This document shows, piece after piece, positions 7,978 to 18,200 of a stretch of 64,000 nucleotides of DNA (within the stretch, counting starts at the first letter, position 1; each line of letters starts with the position of its first letter). The notes under the pieces are model-generated. The model had not been told where the DNA came from, did not search any database, and saw only the letters and a list, made by a program, of their open reading frames with translations. Both the position numbers and the translations under genes were made by a program. Where the stretch lies: the NCBI GenBank assembly GCA_036652735.1, contig JAVVVI010000001.1, positions 62,001-126,000 on the forward strand. Direction: 5' to 3'. The DNA comes from JAGOGN01 sp036652735 (GTDB lineage: Bacteria > Bacillota > Clostridia > Lachnospirales > Lachnospiraceae).

Positions 7978-9285
7978 TTAATACTTCTCAGCGAAACGAA
8001 GTTCAAATTCCTGTGCAAGACTATCTCTGAACTGAGGAGCCGCAATTTGAATCAACTGGCGTGCTCTTTCTCTCAGAGATTTTCCTTTTAATTTTGCTAT
8101 ACCGAATTCTGTTACAACGTAATCGATATCGGTTCTGCTAGTGGTAACCGGTGCTCCATGGGTTAAAAATGGAACAATCTTTGATACCTCACCCTTTTTT
8201 GCTGTTGCAGGAAATGCTAAAATAGAACGTCCGCCCTTTGAAAATGCTGCTCCCCGTACAAAATCAACCTGACCGCCAATTCCGGAGAACTGTTTCATTC
8301 CCATTGCTTCTGAGCATGCCTGCCCGGTTAAATCAACTTCTACCGATGAGTTAATGGATACCACGTTATCATTGCTTCCAATAACCATAGGATTGTTTAC
8401 ATAATCTACCGGAGCCATGTATATGCCCGGATTATTATCTACAAAATCATATAATCTTCTGCTTCCCATAAGGAAGGCAATTACCATCTTTCCTCTGTTT
8501 ACATTTTTTGCTTTACAGTTAATGATTCCCTTTTCATAAAGGTCAATCACACCATCTGAAATCATCTCTGAATGAATTCCCAGGTCCTTCTTATCATCTA
8601 GAAATTTTAAAACAGCATCCGGAATTGCTCCAATTCCCAATTGCAAACAATCTCCATCCTTTACCAGGGATGCAATATTCTTTCCAATTGCCATTTCTAC
8701 CTCACCAATTCTTGGTGCCCCAAGCTCCGGAATAGCCGTATCATCTTCTACAATAATATCAATGTCTTTTACATGTATAAAACTGTCACCCAATGTTCTT
8801 GGCATATTGGGATTAATGGTTCCAATTACCGTAACTCCATCCATCTCTGCAACGGGTTTTGTATAGTCGCAGGAGATTCCATAACTACAATAGCCATGTT
8901 CATCCGGCGTTGAAAGTGTAGCAAGTAGTACATTTGGTTTCATATCTGTACGGAATAAATCCGGCAACTGATAGAAAAAACAAGGTGTAAAATCTCCTCT
9001 TCCTGAATTGATACATTCTCTGGTTCCTGCTCCTACGAAGAAATTATTCTGTCTAAAGTGTTTTTCCATTCCCGGCTGGGCATGAAGTGAATGTCCCATG
9101 TCAATCTGTTGATTAATTTCAATATTACTGAGATTTTCCTTGACTGCATGCTCCACCATTGCATCTACTACCTTAATTGGTTCTCCTACTGCGTGTCCGA
9201 TTACAACACGGTCACCTGACTGAATTACTTTTACTGCTTCTTCAGCTGTCTTTAACTTTGACTGATATAGTTCTTTCCAATCCAT
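7978..9285 (-). CDS. abfT: 4-hydroxybutyrate CoA-transferase
   Basis: A 435-residue cytosolic CoA-transferase that moves CoA from acetyl-CoA or butyryl-CoA to 4-hydroxybutyrate. It resembles Clostridium kluyveri Cat2 along its length, including GHAVGEP, FTPCFFYQLPDLF, NMPRTLGDSFIHV, GIGAIPDAV and GIHSEMISDG; the Glu in HSEM (about E240) corresponds to the catalytic glutamate known in C. aminobutyricum. I start at ATG 9285 (MDWKELYQSK), which fits the family and has GGAGG 11 nt upstream; the frame is open to 9327. It is the last gene of the sucD-4hbD-abfD-abfT operon. Confidence 0.93.
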   Translation of the reverse strand: MDWKELYQSKLKTAEEAVKVIQSGDRVVIGHAVGEPIKVVDAMVEHAVKENLSNIEINQQIDMGHSLHAQPGMEKHFRQNNFFVGAGTRECINSGRGDFTPCFFYQLPDLFRTDMKPNVLLATLSTPDEHGYCSYGISCDYTKPVAEMDGVTVIGTINPNMPRTLGDSFIHVKDIDIIVEDDTAIPELGAPRIGEVEMAIGKNIASLVKDGDCLQLGIGAIPDAVLKFLDDKKDLGIHSEMISDGVIDLYEKGIINCKAKNVNRGKMVIAFLMGSRRLYDFVDNNPGIYMAPVDYVNNPMVIGSNDNVVSINSSVEVDLTGQACSEAMGMKQFSGIGGQVDFVRGAAFSKGGRSILAFPATAKKGEVSKIVPFLTHGAPVTTSRTDIDYVVTEFGIAKLKGKSLRERARQLIQIAAPQFRDSLAQEFELRFAEKY

Positions 9286-9319
9286 ATGTCTCTTATCCTC
9301 CATTTTAATATCAAAGTAC

Positions 9320-9405
9320 CGCCACACAATACCGGTCGGACCTCTCCGAAGCCAATATTATGTGACGGTTTCAACCTTCATTCATAAATGAACTGATCCG
9401 GTCAC
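9320..9405 (-). other. Intercistronic RNA fold between abfD and abfT
   Basis: The 123-bp gap between abfD and abfT can fold on the minus strand: GTGAC at its start pairs with GTCAC (with adjacent GG/CC), enclosing an inner TTCATTTATGAATGAA hairpin. There is no U-tract, so it is more likely a processing or stability element than a terminator. I see no promoter here. Confidence 0.3.
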
Positions 9406-9408
9406 TGA

Positions 9409-10857
9409 CTACTCTTCAATCTTTGCAATCTTTTTAGCAAGCTCTTTCTTTCTTCCAATATTTCCCTGACGAGAAATCATGATTCTCTGAGCCTGTGGTG
9501 ATCCTGCTCCATGCATAGATTCTGTACGGTATCCAACTGCTGCAGTACCAAGTGTAAGGTTCTCAATCAGTCTTAATACACGAAGTCTGTTCTCTGTAGA
9601 TACTCCATTTACACCCTTAAAGTATTTCTCAACATATTTTCCAACTACAGGATCCTTTAAATCTTTTTCAGATGGTGCTGTTACCATCAATCCACCTGCA
9701 ATATCCTCAGCCAGACGAGCAATTTCATAAGGGAATCTTGTTACATTCTGCTTACATACATTTGCTAATAACAAATCGATAATGTAGTTGCCTGACTCTG
9801 TCTGTGTTCCTTCTGCAGAACAAGCAATACCACAACAATATAAGGTCTCATTTAGGTGTGTCATTTCAATTAATTTATCTTTAATATGAGATACTTTTGG
9901 AACTCCGTTGTAATCAGCTGCTAATGCTGCTGCTCCAATTAAGACATCACCAACACCAACTTTACAGCCGCCATAGCTCTGTCTGTGGTATCCTGCGAAA
10001 CGTTCTACAAGCATACCTGCAAACTCAAATTCTCCATTTAGGAAGATTCTGTCGTTTGGAACAAATACATCATCAAATACTACTAATGCTTCTACTCCGC
10101 CGAACTCACTATTACCAACATCAATCTGTGATCCTTCTTGTTTTCTGGTATCACAGGACTGACGTCCTATAATCATTGTGATTCCTTTGGTATCTGTAGG
10201 AATTGCAAAGGAAATTGCATAATCCTTATCATCCGGTCCCATTGCCATAGTAGGCATTACAATGACTTCCTGTGAATTTACAATACCTGTCTGATGCGCT
10301 TTTGCTCCTCTTACAACTACACCATCTGCTCTGCGTTCCACTACACGAAGGAACATATCTAAATCCGGCTGTGCATGAGGTGCTAAACCACGGTCACCCT
10401 TTGGATCGGTCATAGCTCCGTCAACTGTATAATCTGTATCCTGAACCATTCTTAAATACTTTTTAAAGTTCTCATGATAAGAAGTTCCATATTTTTTATC
10501 AATTTCATAAGTGGTTGACCATTCTGCATTAAATGCATCCATTCCTACACATCTCTGGAAGCAGGAAGCCGTTGTCTGTCCACAAAGTCTTTGCATTTTA
10601 ACTTTTTTGATTAAATCTTCTGTATTTCTGTGAATGTTTGAAAAACGATTAATTTTTCTGCCATCTTCCAAAGTAACTGTCATTAAATCTTCATATTCAG
10701 CTTTTTGAGCCAAATCATAAGTAGCCTTAACTGAATTTAACGATGGACGTAAAATCGGGTCATCCACAGGATTTTCAATTTTCTTTCCAAACATGTAAAC
10801 ATTGAGTTTTAATTTGCGAATACTCTCTACGTATTCTTCACCAGTCATTAATGCCAT
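9409..10857 (-). CDS. abfD: 4-hydroxybutyryl-CoA dehydratase / vinylacetyl-CoA isomerase
   Basis: A 482-residue FAD and [4Fe-4S] enzyme that dehydrates 4-hydroxybutyryl-CoA to crotonyl-CoA through a ketyl radical; it is oxygen-sensitive. The cluster ligands known from C. aminobutyricum (C99, C103, H292, C299) are present: LCGQTTASCFQRC places C99 and C103 exactly, and AGYHRQSYGGCK gives H291 and C298, shifted by one. Length and N-terminus (MALMTGEEYVES) match the family. GGAGGAG lies about 12 nt before the ATG. It is third in the operon, 32 bp after 4hbD. Confidence 0.96.
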   Translation of the reverse strand: MALMTGEEYVESIRKLKLNVYMFGKKIENPVDDPILRPSLNSVKATYDLAQKAEYEDLMTVTLEDGRKINRFSNIHRNTEDLIKKVKMQRLCGQTTASCFQRCVGMDAFNAEWSTTYEIDKKYGTSYHENFKKYLRMVQDTDYTVDGAMTDPKGDRGLAPHAQPDLDMFLRVVERRADGVVVRGAKAHQTGIVNSQEVIVMPTMAMGPDDKDYAISFAIPTDTKGITMIIGRQSCDTRKQEGSQIDVGNSEFGGVEALVVFDDVFVPNDRIFLNGEFEFAGMLVERFAGYHRQSYGGCKVGVGDVLIGAAALAADYNGVPKVSHIKDKLIEMTHLNETLYCCGIACSAEGTQTESGNYIIDLLLANVCKQNVTRFPYEIARLAEDIAGGLMVTAPSEKDLKDPVVGKYVEKYFKGVNGVSTENRLRVLRLIENLTLGTAAVGYRTESMHGAGSPQAQRIMISRQGNIGRKKELAKKIAKIEE

Positions 10858-10889
10858 AATTAAATTTCTCCTCCTTGTTGAATACCTTA

Positions 10890-12005
10890 TTAATAAAGTT
10901 TCTTATAAATTTCAAGCACCTTTGCAGCATCTAACACAACAAAGTTATTTGCCATTAAGCGTCCTTGATTCTCCATAACGGTCTTTGTAAATACCGGTAA
11001 ATCTTCCTTGGTAACGCCATATTCATGAAGTGGTTTCTTTGGAAGAATCTGGCTCAGAAGTTCATCCATCTTATCATATACTACATCTGTACCACATTCC
11101 AGTAAATCTGCTAAATACTGGTTCATCACAGCAATTTCACCATCCTGTTTGATTTCCATATAAGCCTTTAATACTCCGGTAAACATTGCGTAATTACTCT
11201 CACCATGTGCTACATGATAGGTTCCACCCAATGGATAACTGGTTGCATGAACGGCTGCACAGCCTGCTGTTCCAAATGCAATTCCTGCAAAGGTACTTGC
11301 TGTTAAGAACTCTTTCATCATTGGAAGGCGCGCATCCTTTCCCTGAGCAACAATTTTCTGATATCCCTTAATAATCATCTCAATTGCCTTATATCCATAA
11401 AGCTTTGTAAACGGAGTGGCCTTTGGTGACAAACTGGATTCTACAGCATGAATCAAAGCATCAATTGAGCTTGTTGCAAATACTCCAAATGGAAGTCCTT
11501 GCAATAACTCCGGTATTAATACTGCATCATCTGCATACATGTGAGGAGATACCAGTCCCATTTTCGTACCAAGTCTGGTACGATTAATAATTGCAATGTT
11601 GGTAACTTCGCTTCCGGTACCACAGGTTGTTGGAATAATCACCAACTGACGTTTCTTCTCAATCTTCTCAGGTGCTGCATATAATGAATCTAAGGCTTCC
11701 CCTGCGGATACTGCCATTACCTTGGCAATATCAATTACAGTTCCTCCACCAATTGCAATAATTCTTTTACAATTGGTCTTTGCTGCATCTGCTAAAATCT
11801 CATCTACCATAATATCGGTAGGTTCTCCCATTCCATACTTCTCCTGAAAAATAGTATGTACCGGAAGATTTAACTTTCCAAAACATGGAGTGAAGATATA
11901 TTCATTGGTAAGTACAAGATCATCACTTCCAAGATTAAATTCTTTTGCGAATTCTGCGCAGGTATCAAAATATGAAATCTGCGATTTCAGTATTACTTCT
12001 AACAT
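10890..12005 (-). CDS. 4hbD: 4-hydroxybutyrate dehydrogenase (iron-containing ADH)
   Basis: A 371-residue group III (iron-dependent) alcohol dehydrogenase that reduces succinate semialdehyde to 4-hydroxybutyrate with NADH. Seen: the nucleotide-binding GGGTVIDIAK, GTGSEVTN, HAVESSLSPKATPFT and the His-rich metal region AAVHATSYPLGGTYHVAHGES. AGGAGGATGTTATA precedes the ATG. It lies 12 bp after sucD. The neighbours, more than the fold, set the substrate: sucD makes the semialdehyde and abfT/abfD consume 4-hydroxybutyrate. Confidence 0.92.
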   Translation of the reverse strand: MLEVILKSQISYFDTCAEFAKEFNLGSDDLVLTNEYIFTPCFGKLNLPVHTIFQEKYGMGEPTDIMVDEILADAAKTNCKRIIAIGGGTVIDIAKVMAVSAGEALDSLYAAPEKIEKKRQLVIIPTTCGTGSEVTNIAIINRTRLGTKMGLVSPHMYADDAVLIPELLQGLPFGVFATSSIDALIHAVESSLSPKATPFTKLYGYKAIEMIIKGYQKIVAQGKDARLPMMKEFLTASTFAGIAFGTAGCAAVHATSYPLGGTYHVAHGESNYAMFTGVLKAYMEIKQDGEIAVMNQYLADLLECGTDVVYDKMDELLSQILPKKPLHEYGVTKEDLPVFTKTVMENQGRLMANNFVVLDAAKVLEIYKKLY

Positions 12006-12017
12006 TATAACATCCTC

Positions 12018-13376
12018 CTATGCAAAAATCTCTTCGTCAGTAGGTTGTGTCCAGTCTTTTTTAACGAAAGCAATTCTACTCTTATTCATTAAATGTGTAT
12101 AGAATAAATTCTCGCTGATTGCATTATTACCCCAGCTTCCGCAGCCCAATGTAGTAGTAGGGTTTAATGAATTGGCAAACGCTCCTCCTGCCATACTGGA
12201 ACAGGTCTGGTTCACTACGATACGGCTTACCGGTAATTTTACTCCCGCATATTCTACATGTTCCTCATTGTTGGACTGAACATCTACTGAATGTCCTTCT
12301 CCTTCAAATAAAAGGTTCTCATATGCAATATTTACAGCATCTTCCCAAGTCTTGTAGGAATAAGCTGCCATCATAGGGCACATTTTTTCTTTACTCCATA
12401 CCTGGCTGGAACCAAAGGTTTTCGGTTTCACAATAATTACTTTTCTGTCTTCCGGAATTGTGATGCCCGCAATCTTTGCGATTGTCTGAACAGACTGTCC
12501 AACGATATCTTTATTAATAGTTCCGCCTGGGAAAATCACTTCTGCTAATTGATCAAGCACTGCCTGATCGTCAATATAATATGCACCTTGATTTACAAAT
12601 TCTTCTATTACTTTATCGAAGTCTTTTTCCTGTGCAATAATACTCTGTGTTCCTGAGCATATAATTCCATTATCAAAAATACGGCTTGCAATCATACGTC
12701 CTGCTGCTTCTTTATAATCTACATCTACATCAACAAGTCCCTGTACATTACCAGGTCCTACACCATAACTTGGTTTTCCGCTTGAATAAGCTGATTTTAC
12801 AACGCCCATTCCGCCTGTTGCAATAACTGCATCACAAGCTTTCATAAGTTCATTGGTTAATTCAATGGATGGCTCTTCAATTACAATAAAAATATCTCTT
12901 GGAACTCCCATTTTGTCTAATTCTTTATAGTATAAATCTGCAACAGCAATTGCACATTTTTTTCCTCTTGGATGTGGTGCGATAATAATGGTATTCTGGC
13001 ATTTTACTGCATACATTCCATTACACATTGGTGTAACAATTGGGTTGGTACATGGTGTTGCTGCTGCAATTACACCCATTGGCTTTGCCACTTCAATAAT
13101 TGCTGCTTCTTCATCACGATTAATAATTCCAATGGATGGTTTTCCTTTTAATGCATTCCAGATAATTCTTGATTTACCTTTATTTTTTCCTACTTTATCC
13201 AGATAAACACCCATTCTTGTCTCTTCAATAGCAAGCTCTGCAAGTGATTCTGCATTGTCTGAAATAACCTTTGCAAACATTTTTACAATTGCATCGATTT
13301 TCTCCTGATCATATGTTGCCAGCACTTTTTGTGCCTTTCTTGAACGTTCTACTAGTCCTTGAATTAATTCACCCAT
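12018..13376 (-). CDS. sucD: CoA-acylating succinate-semialdehyde dehydrogenase
   Basis: A 452-residue aldehyde dehydrogenase-fold enzyme that reduces succinyl-CoA to succinate semialdehyde with NAD(P)H. Seen: PMGVIAAATPCTNPIVTPM, the nucleotide-binding GVGPGNVQG region and the catalytic Cys240 in GIICSGTQS. The family also includes CoA-acylating acetaldehyde dehydrogenases (the EutE/AdhE N-terminal type), but the linked 4hbD, abfD and abfT make the SucD role by far the most likely. AGGAGG lies upstream of the ATG, and a promoter lies at 13418-13446. It is the first gene of the operon. Confidence 0.93.
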   Translation of the reverse strand: MGELIQGLVERSRKAQKVLATYDQEKIDAIVKMFAKVISDNAESLAELAIEETRMGVYLDKVGKNKGKSRIIWNALKGKPSIGIINRDEEAAIIEVAKPMGVIAAATPCTNPIVTPMCNGMYAVKCQNTIIIAPHPRGKKCAIAVADLYYKELDKMGVPRDIFIVIEEPSIELTNELMKACDAVIATGGMGVVKSAYSSGKPSYGVGPGNVQGLVDVDVDYKEAAGRMIASRIFDNGIICSGTQSIIAQEKDFDKVIEEFVNQGAYYIDDQAVLDQLAEVIFPGGTINKDIVGQSVQTIAKIAGITIPEDRKVIIVKPKTFGSSQVWSKEKMCPMMAAYSYKTWEDAVNIAYENLLFEGEGHSVDVQSNNEEHVEYAGVKLPVSRIVVNQTCSSMAGGAFANSLNPTTTLGCGSWGNNAISENLFYTHLMNKSRIAFVKKDWTQPTDEEIFA

Positions 13377-13417
13377 TTTACATTTTTCCTCCTGGTTAAT
13401 TTTTTAACACTCTCATC

Positions 13418-13446
13418 ATTATAACTCTAATTACCAGGTTTGAGAA
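13418..13446 (-). promoter_or_regulatory. Promoter of the 4-hydroxybutyrate operon
   Basis: On the minus strand TTCTCA (13441-13446) is separated by 17 bp from a perfect TATAAT (13418-13423), 41 bp upstream of the sucD ATG. It is the only good sigma-A-type promoter seen for the four-gene operon. Confidence 0.6.
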
Positions 13447-13502
13447 ATAGCAAAATCATATCAATAATTATATGAAAATGTTATAAAAACGCATTTTTTG
13501 TT

Positions 13503-15158
13503 CTATGGTCTGCGAAGTACTTCAAATGCATTATAAATATTTAGAATTCCGAATCCCCACTCCTGATTTGGATAGCTTCTCATTCCCGGCTTCATTGTTC
13601 CCCGAACCAATACATTCCGAATCTGCGGGGTATTTATATCCTCCATTCTTTTTTTATAATAGGCCCATTCCATGTACAGTGCACAGGCCCCTGCTGTAAT
13701 TGCGGCTGCTGGGCTGGTTCCTGTCCGCCCTTGAAAGCTTCCGGCAATATTGGGTCCATATACATTCACCCCCGGTGCCACCAGATCCGGTTTCACAAGA
13801 TTCTGAACACTGTATCCTCTTCCGGAATCAATATACAAGCTTTTATTCTGGGTGCTGTAAGCCCCCACCGTAATTGCTGCAATCCCATTTCCCGGATTTG
13901 TTACCGTCACATTTGGGTTTGGTGCAAGAAAAATCACATCGGAACTTAAAAACTCCTTCATTGGAAGCCACATGTTAAAAATTCCATTGGTAAGATTGAT
14001 TCCATACACAAATAACTTCCAAATTCCTTTGGTGGGTTTTGTAAAATTAATAAAAATAAGCTGATCCCCTGTTTTCGTTCCAACGATTCTGTAATCAACT
14101 TCCACTCTTGTACTTTCAAATATAAATTCAAATACCTGTTTGGACTGCGTCACATCTCTTTCTTTTGGCACCAGTTCTCCGGATGGAGATAGAATTTTGA
14201 TTGCAAAAAGCTGTGGTGCACTGGACCAGACTTCCAGAGTATATCCCATACAATTATCCTCAACCCGCACTTCAACCTCTGCCACCTCCCCCTCCCTTAT
14301 GGTTCCGTAATGGTGATGCCGCCTGCCGGCTTCATTTCCTGCTGCACACACCATACACCGCAGCTTTGATGCACCAATCTCAGTCATCATTTCCGATAAT
14401 GGATTGCGTCCCCCATGATTCCCCATATTGCTTCCCATTGCTATGCAGATAATAAGAGGTACTTTTTCCTTTTCTGCCAGTTGATCCAGATAATGAAGCC
14501 CGGCCATAATGTCATTTTCCTGATAACAGGGTGTTTCTTTTGGAATATGGTAAAAATCACGGAGATAGTCCTTTGCCTGTTTGCATTTTACCATTGCAAT
14601 CATACTTTCCGGAGCTGCCCCTGAAAAATTAGCTTCTTCATTCACGCTTCCCGCCGCTACCCCTGCAACATAAGTTCCATGACCATTCTCATCTTTTGGA
14701 AGTGCACCGTTTGTATCAAGTCTCTGATTAATCTCTTCTCTTGTATATTCGCTTCCATATTGAAATCCCTTGGGCTGTATGCCACTTCCATCTGTCTGAT
14801 CCCATACTGCAAGCACCCGGCTGCTTCCATCGCTGTACCGGAATACCGGATTTTCTAAATCAATTCCCGTATCTACAAACCCAATCAAAACCCCTCTGCC
14901 TTTTAAACTCAGGTTGGGCTGTGACTGCACTTTTAATATTCCGCTTTCTTCCAATGCACTCTGATCCAGTGTGGTGTAACATTTGGGAATTGCAGTATAG
15001 GTCCCTTCCTGAATATTATTTTTCCCCTTTCCACCTTTGTAATAAATACTGTCATACCGGCTATTCAGCGTTTGTGCGCAGCTTCCCTCCGGAATTTTTT
15101 CCTTTTCAACAATGTAATCAAAAAATTCATTGGAGTAAATCTTCTCTAAACAAGTCAT
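13503..15158 (-). CDS. S8 family (subtilisin-like) peptidase
   Basis: A 551-residue subtilase with a complete triad: Asp in GFVDTGIDLENP, His in ENGHGTYVAGVAAG, Ser in GRTGTSPAAA, plus the oxyanion Asn of AAGNEAG. A roughly 140-residue insertion separates the AAGNEAG and Ser segments, as in the Csp-like clostridial subtilases involved in spore germination. There is no signal peptide, so it is probably cytosolic or packed in spores. The start is ATG 15158 with GAGGG about 6 nt upstream; the longer open frame to 15215 would run through a terminator hairpin. It has no obvious promoter of its own, so it may depend on read-through from nifJ. Confidence 0.86.
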   Translation of the reverse strand: MTCLEKIYSNEFFDYIVEKEKIPEGSCAQTLNSRYDSIYYKGGKGKNNIQEGTYTAIPKCYTTLDQSALEESGILKVQSQPNLSLKGRGVLIGFVDTGIDLENPVFRYSDGSSRVLAVWDQTDGSGIQPKGFQYGSEYTREEINQRLDTNGALPKDENGHGTYVAGVAAGSVNEEANFSGAAPESMIAMVKCKQAKDYLRDFYHIPKETPCYQENDIMAGLHYLDQLAEKEKVPLIICIAMGSNMGNHGGRNPLSEMMTEIGASKLRCMVCAAGNEAGRRHHHYGTIREGEVAEVEVRVEDNCMGYTLEVWSSAPQLFAIKILSPSGELVPKERDVTQSKQVFEFIFESTRVEVDYRIVGTKTGDQLIFINFTKPTKGIWKLFVYGINLTNGIFNMWLPMKEFLSSDVIFLAPNPNVTVTNPGNGIAAITVGAYSTQNKSLYIDSGRGYSVQNLVKPDLVAPGVNVYGPNIAGSFQGRTGTSPAAAITAGACALYMEWAYYKKRMEDINTPQIRNVLVRGTMKPGMRSYPNQEWGFGILNIYNAFEVLRRP

Positions 15159-15176
15159 ATATTCCCTCTTTATAAA

Positions 15177-15206
15177 GAGAAAAAACACGCATTGCGTGTT
15201 TTTCTC
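15177..15206 (-). terminator. Rho-independent terminator after nifJ
   Basis: A near-perfect hairpin (arms about AAAAACACGC and GCGTGTTTTTT, 3-nt loop) with an A-tract before and a T-tract after. It lies 16 bp past the nifJ stop and only 18 bp before the subtilase ATG. The symmetry would allow function on both strands. Confidence 0.8.
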
Positions 15207-15221
15207 TTGTTTCACTCTATT

Positions 15222-18200
15222 CTATTCCTTTGACAGTTCACTATATGACTTAAATTTTTCCTTTGCATCTGCTTCTGCTTTATTCAGCAACACTTCGCCC
15301 GATTCCGGGAACCCTCTCAGAAGGGAGGAATAACGCACCTCACCCATTAAGAACTCTCGGAAGTCTTTTGTTGGTTCCTTGGAATCCAGAATAAATGGAT
15401 TCTTTCCTTCTTCTTTTAATATTGGATTGTAGCGGTATAAGAACCAGTATCCTGCCTCTACTGCACGTTTTGCTTCTTCCTGTGCACATCCCATTCCTTT
15501 TACTATTCCATGGTTAATACATGGAGCATAGGCAATAATCAAAGATGGTCCAGGATAACTTTCTGCTTCCTGCATTGCCTTAATCAGCTGTGCCTGATTT
15601 GCACCCATTGCTACCTGTGCCACATACACATAGCCATAAGCCATTGCCAATAAGCCCAAATCCTTCTTTGCGGTCTTCTTTCCGGAAGCTGCAAACTGTG
15701 CTACTGCACCAATTGGTGTTGCTTTGGAAGACTGTCCTCCGGTATTGGAATACACCTCTGTATCCACAATTAAGATATTCACATCTTCCCCTGACGCAAG
15801 TACATGGTCTAGTCCACCAAAACCAATATCATATGCCCAGCCATCTCCTCCATACATCCACATGGACTTTTTGGACAGATGCTCCTGGTTATGTAAAATA
15901 TAGTCTTTCTCTTTGGCACCCTCACCTGTGATCCCGGTTTTGTTCAATGCCGCAATCAATGCATCGCTCACTTCTCTGGTTGTATCTGTATTGTCTTTTC
16001 CCTTTAGGTAATTTGCAATTGCTTCTTTTAAATCTTCCTGATTCGTTTTATCCGCAAGCTGTTGAATCTGTGCTACCAGACGTTTTCTTTGTTGCTGAAC
16101 AGCCAGACACATTCCAAGGGAATATTCCGCATTATTCTCAAATAAAGAATTCGACCATGCCGGTCCTCTTCCATCTTTGTTGGTGGTATATGGAACAGAT
16201 GGGCAGGCTGCACCCCAGGCTTGTGTACATCCGGTTGCATTTGCAAAATAAAGTCTGTCTCCGAATAACTGCGTCATTAATTTTGCATATGGAGTCTCAC
16301 CACATCCGGCGCAGGCTCCTGAGAATTCCAATAATGGCTGTTCAAACTGACTTCCTTTTACACTAAACTTATTCATTGGATTTTCTTTTGGTGAAAGTGC
16401 TACTGCATATTCCCAATTGTCCGCTTCTGACCGTTGTGATTCCAGCGTTGCAAAACTTAATGCTTTTTCTTTTGCGGGACATGCCTGAATACAGCTTCCA
16501 CAGCCGGTACAATCAAGTGGCGATATCTGAATACTAAATTTATATGGTTCCAATCCTTTTCCGGTAGCCGGAATTTGTTTATATTCTTTTGGTGCATTTG
16601 CACTCTCTTCCTGATTTAACAAGAATGGACGAATGGCAGCATGCGGACATACATAAGAACACTGGTTACACTGAATACAGTTTGTAGTATCCCAGGTTGG
16701 AACATCCACCGACACTCCTCTTTTTTCATATTTGCTGGTTCCAAGAGGCACTGTTCCATCCGGGTTATTCTTAAACGCACTTACCGGAAGGTCATCTCCC
16801 TTTAATGCATTAATTGGATTCATGAAGTTCTTAATATAATCCGGTACTTTCTTTTCTTCTTTTGGTTCATCTACTGCCTCTGCCCATGAAACCGGAACCT
16901 TCACCTCATGAAGATTGGACAGTCCTTCGTCCACTGCCGCATAATTCATGTTCACAATTTTGTCGCCTTTATGACCATATGTCTTAAGGATTGCTTCCTT
17001 CATATATCCCACGGCTTCTTCAATTGGAATAATATTGGCAAGTTTGAAAAATGCAGCCTGTAGAATTGCATTGGTACGATTACCCAATCCTATTTTTTTA
17101 GCTAAATCAACAGCATCAATGATGTAGAACTTTATCTTTCGATTCACGATTGTTCTTTTTACTTCTGCGCTAAGATGTTCTTCTAACTGTGCTTCATTCC
17201 AGATTGTATTCAATAAAAATACTCCCCCGGGTTTTACTTCACTTACAATATCATAGCGTTCCATATAGGACTGATTATGGCAAGCTACAAAATCTGCCTG
17301 TTTTACCAGATAACTTCCACGAATTGGCTTCTTTCCAAAACGCAGATGGGACTTTGTAATTCCGCCGGATTTTTTTGTATCATATTCAAAGTACGCCTGT
17401 GCATACTGCTGTGTATTATCTCCAATGATCTTAATGGAATTCTTATTTGCACCAACTGTTCCATCTGATCCCAGTCCCCAGAATTTACAGCTGACTGTTC
17501 CCTCATCACAAAGATCAATTTCTTCTTTCATAGGAAGCGAATGGAAGGTCAAATCATCTTCAATTCCCACTGTAAAGTGCTCCTTCGGTTTCTGTTCCAG
17601 TAAATTGTCAAATACAGCTATAATCTGTGCAGGAGTAACATCTTTGGAAGAAAGACCGTAACGTCCTCCTATAATAAATGGTGCTTCCGGGTTATTATTA
17701 TAAGCTGCACATACATCTAAAAACAGAGGCTCACCACTTGCTCCGCATTCTTTTGTACGATCCATAACTGCAATTCGTTTTACTGTCTTTGGCATCTGAT
17801 CAAGGAAATACTGAATATCAAATGGGCGGTATAAATGAACCTGAAGATACCCCACCTTTCTTCCCTGCTTTTCCAGATATTCCAACACTTCTTTTGTAAC
17901 TCCACTTGCAGAACCCATGGAAATAATTACATCTTCGGCCTGTGGATCTCCATAATAATTAAATATATGATAATCTCTTCCGGTTAATTTGTTGATTTCA
18001 CCCATGTAACGTTCTACAATTCCGGGAAGTCTGTCATAATAAAGATTATTTGCTTCCCTTGCCTGGAAAAATACATCCGGATTCTGAACCGTACTTCTCT
18101 GTACCGGATGTTCCGGATTGAGTGCATTTTTTCTGAACTTATCCAGTTCCTCCTGATTCAATAACCCCGCCAGGTCCTTATACTCCAGTACATCTATTTT

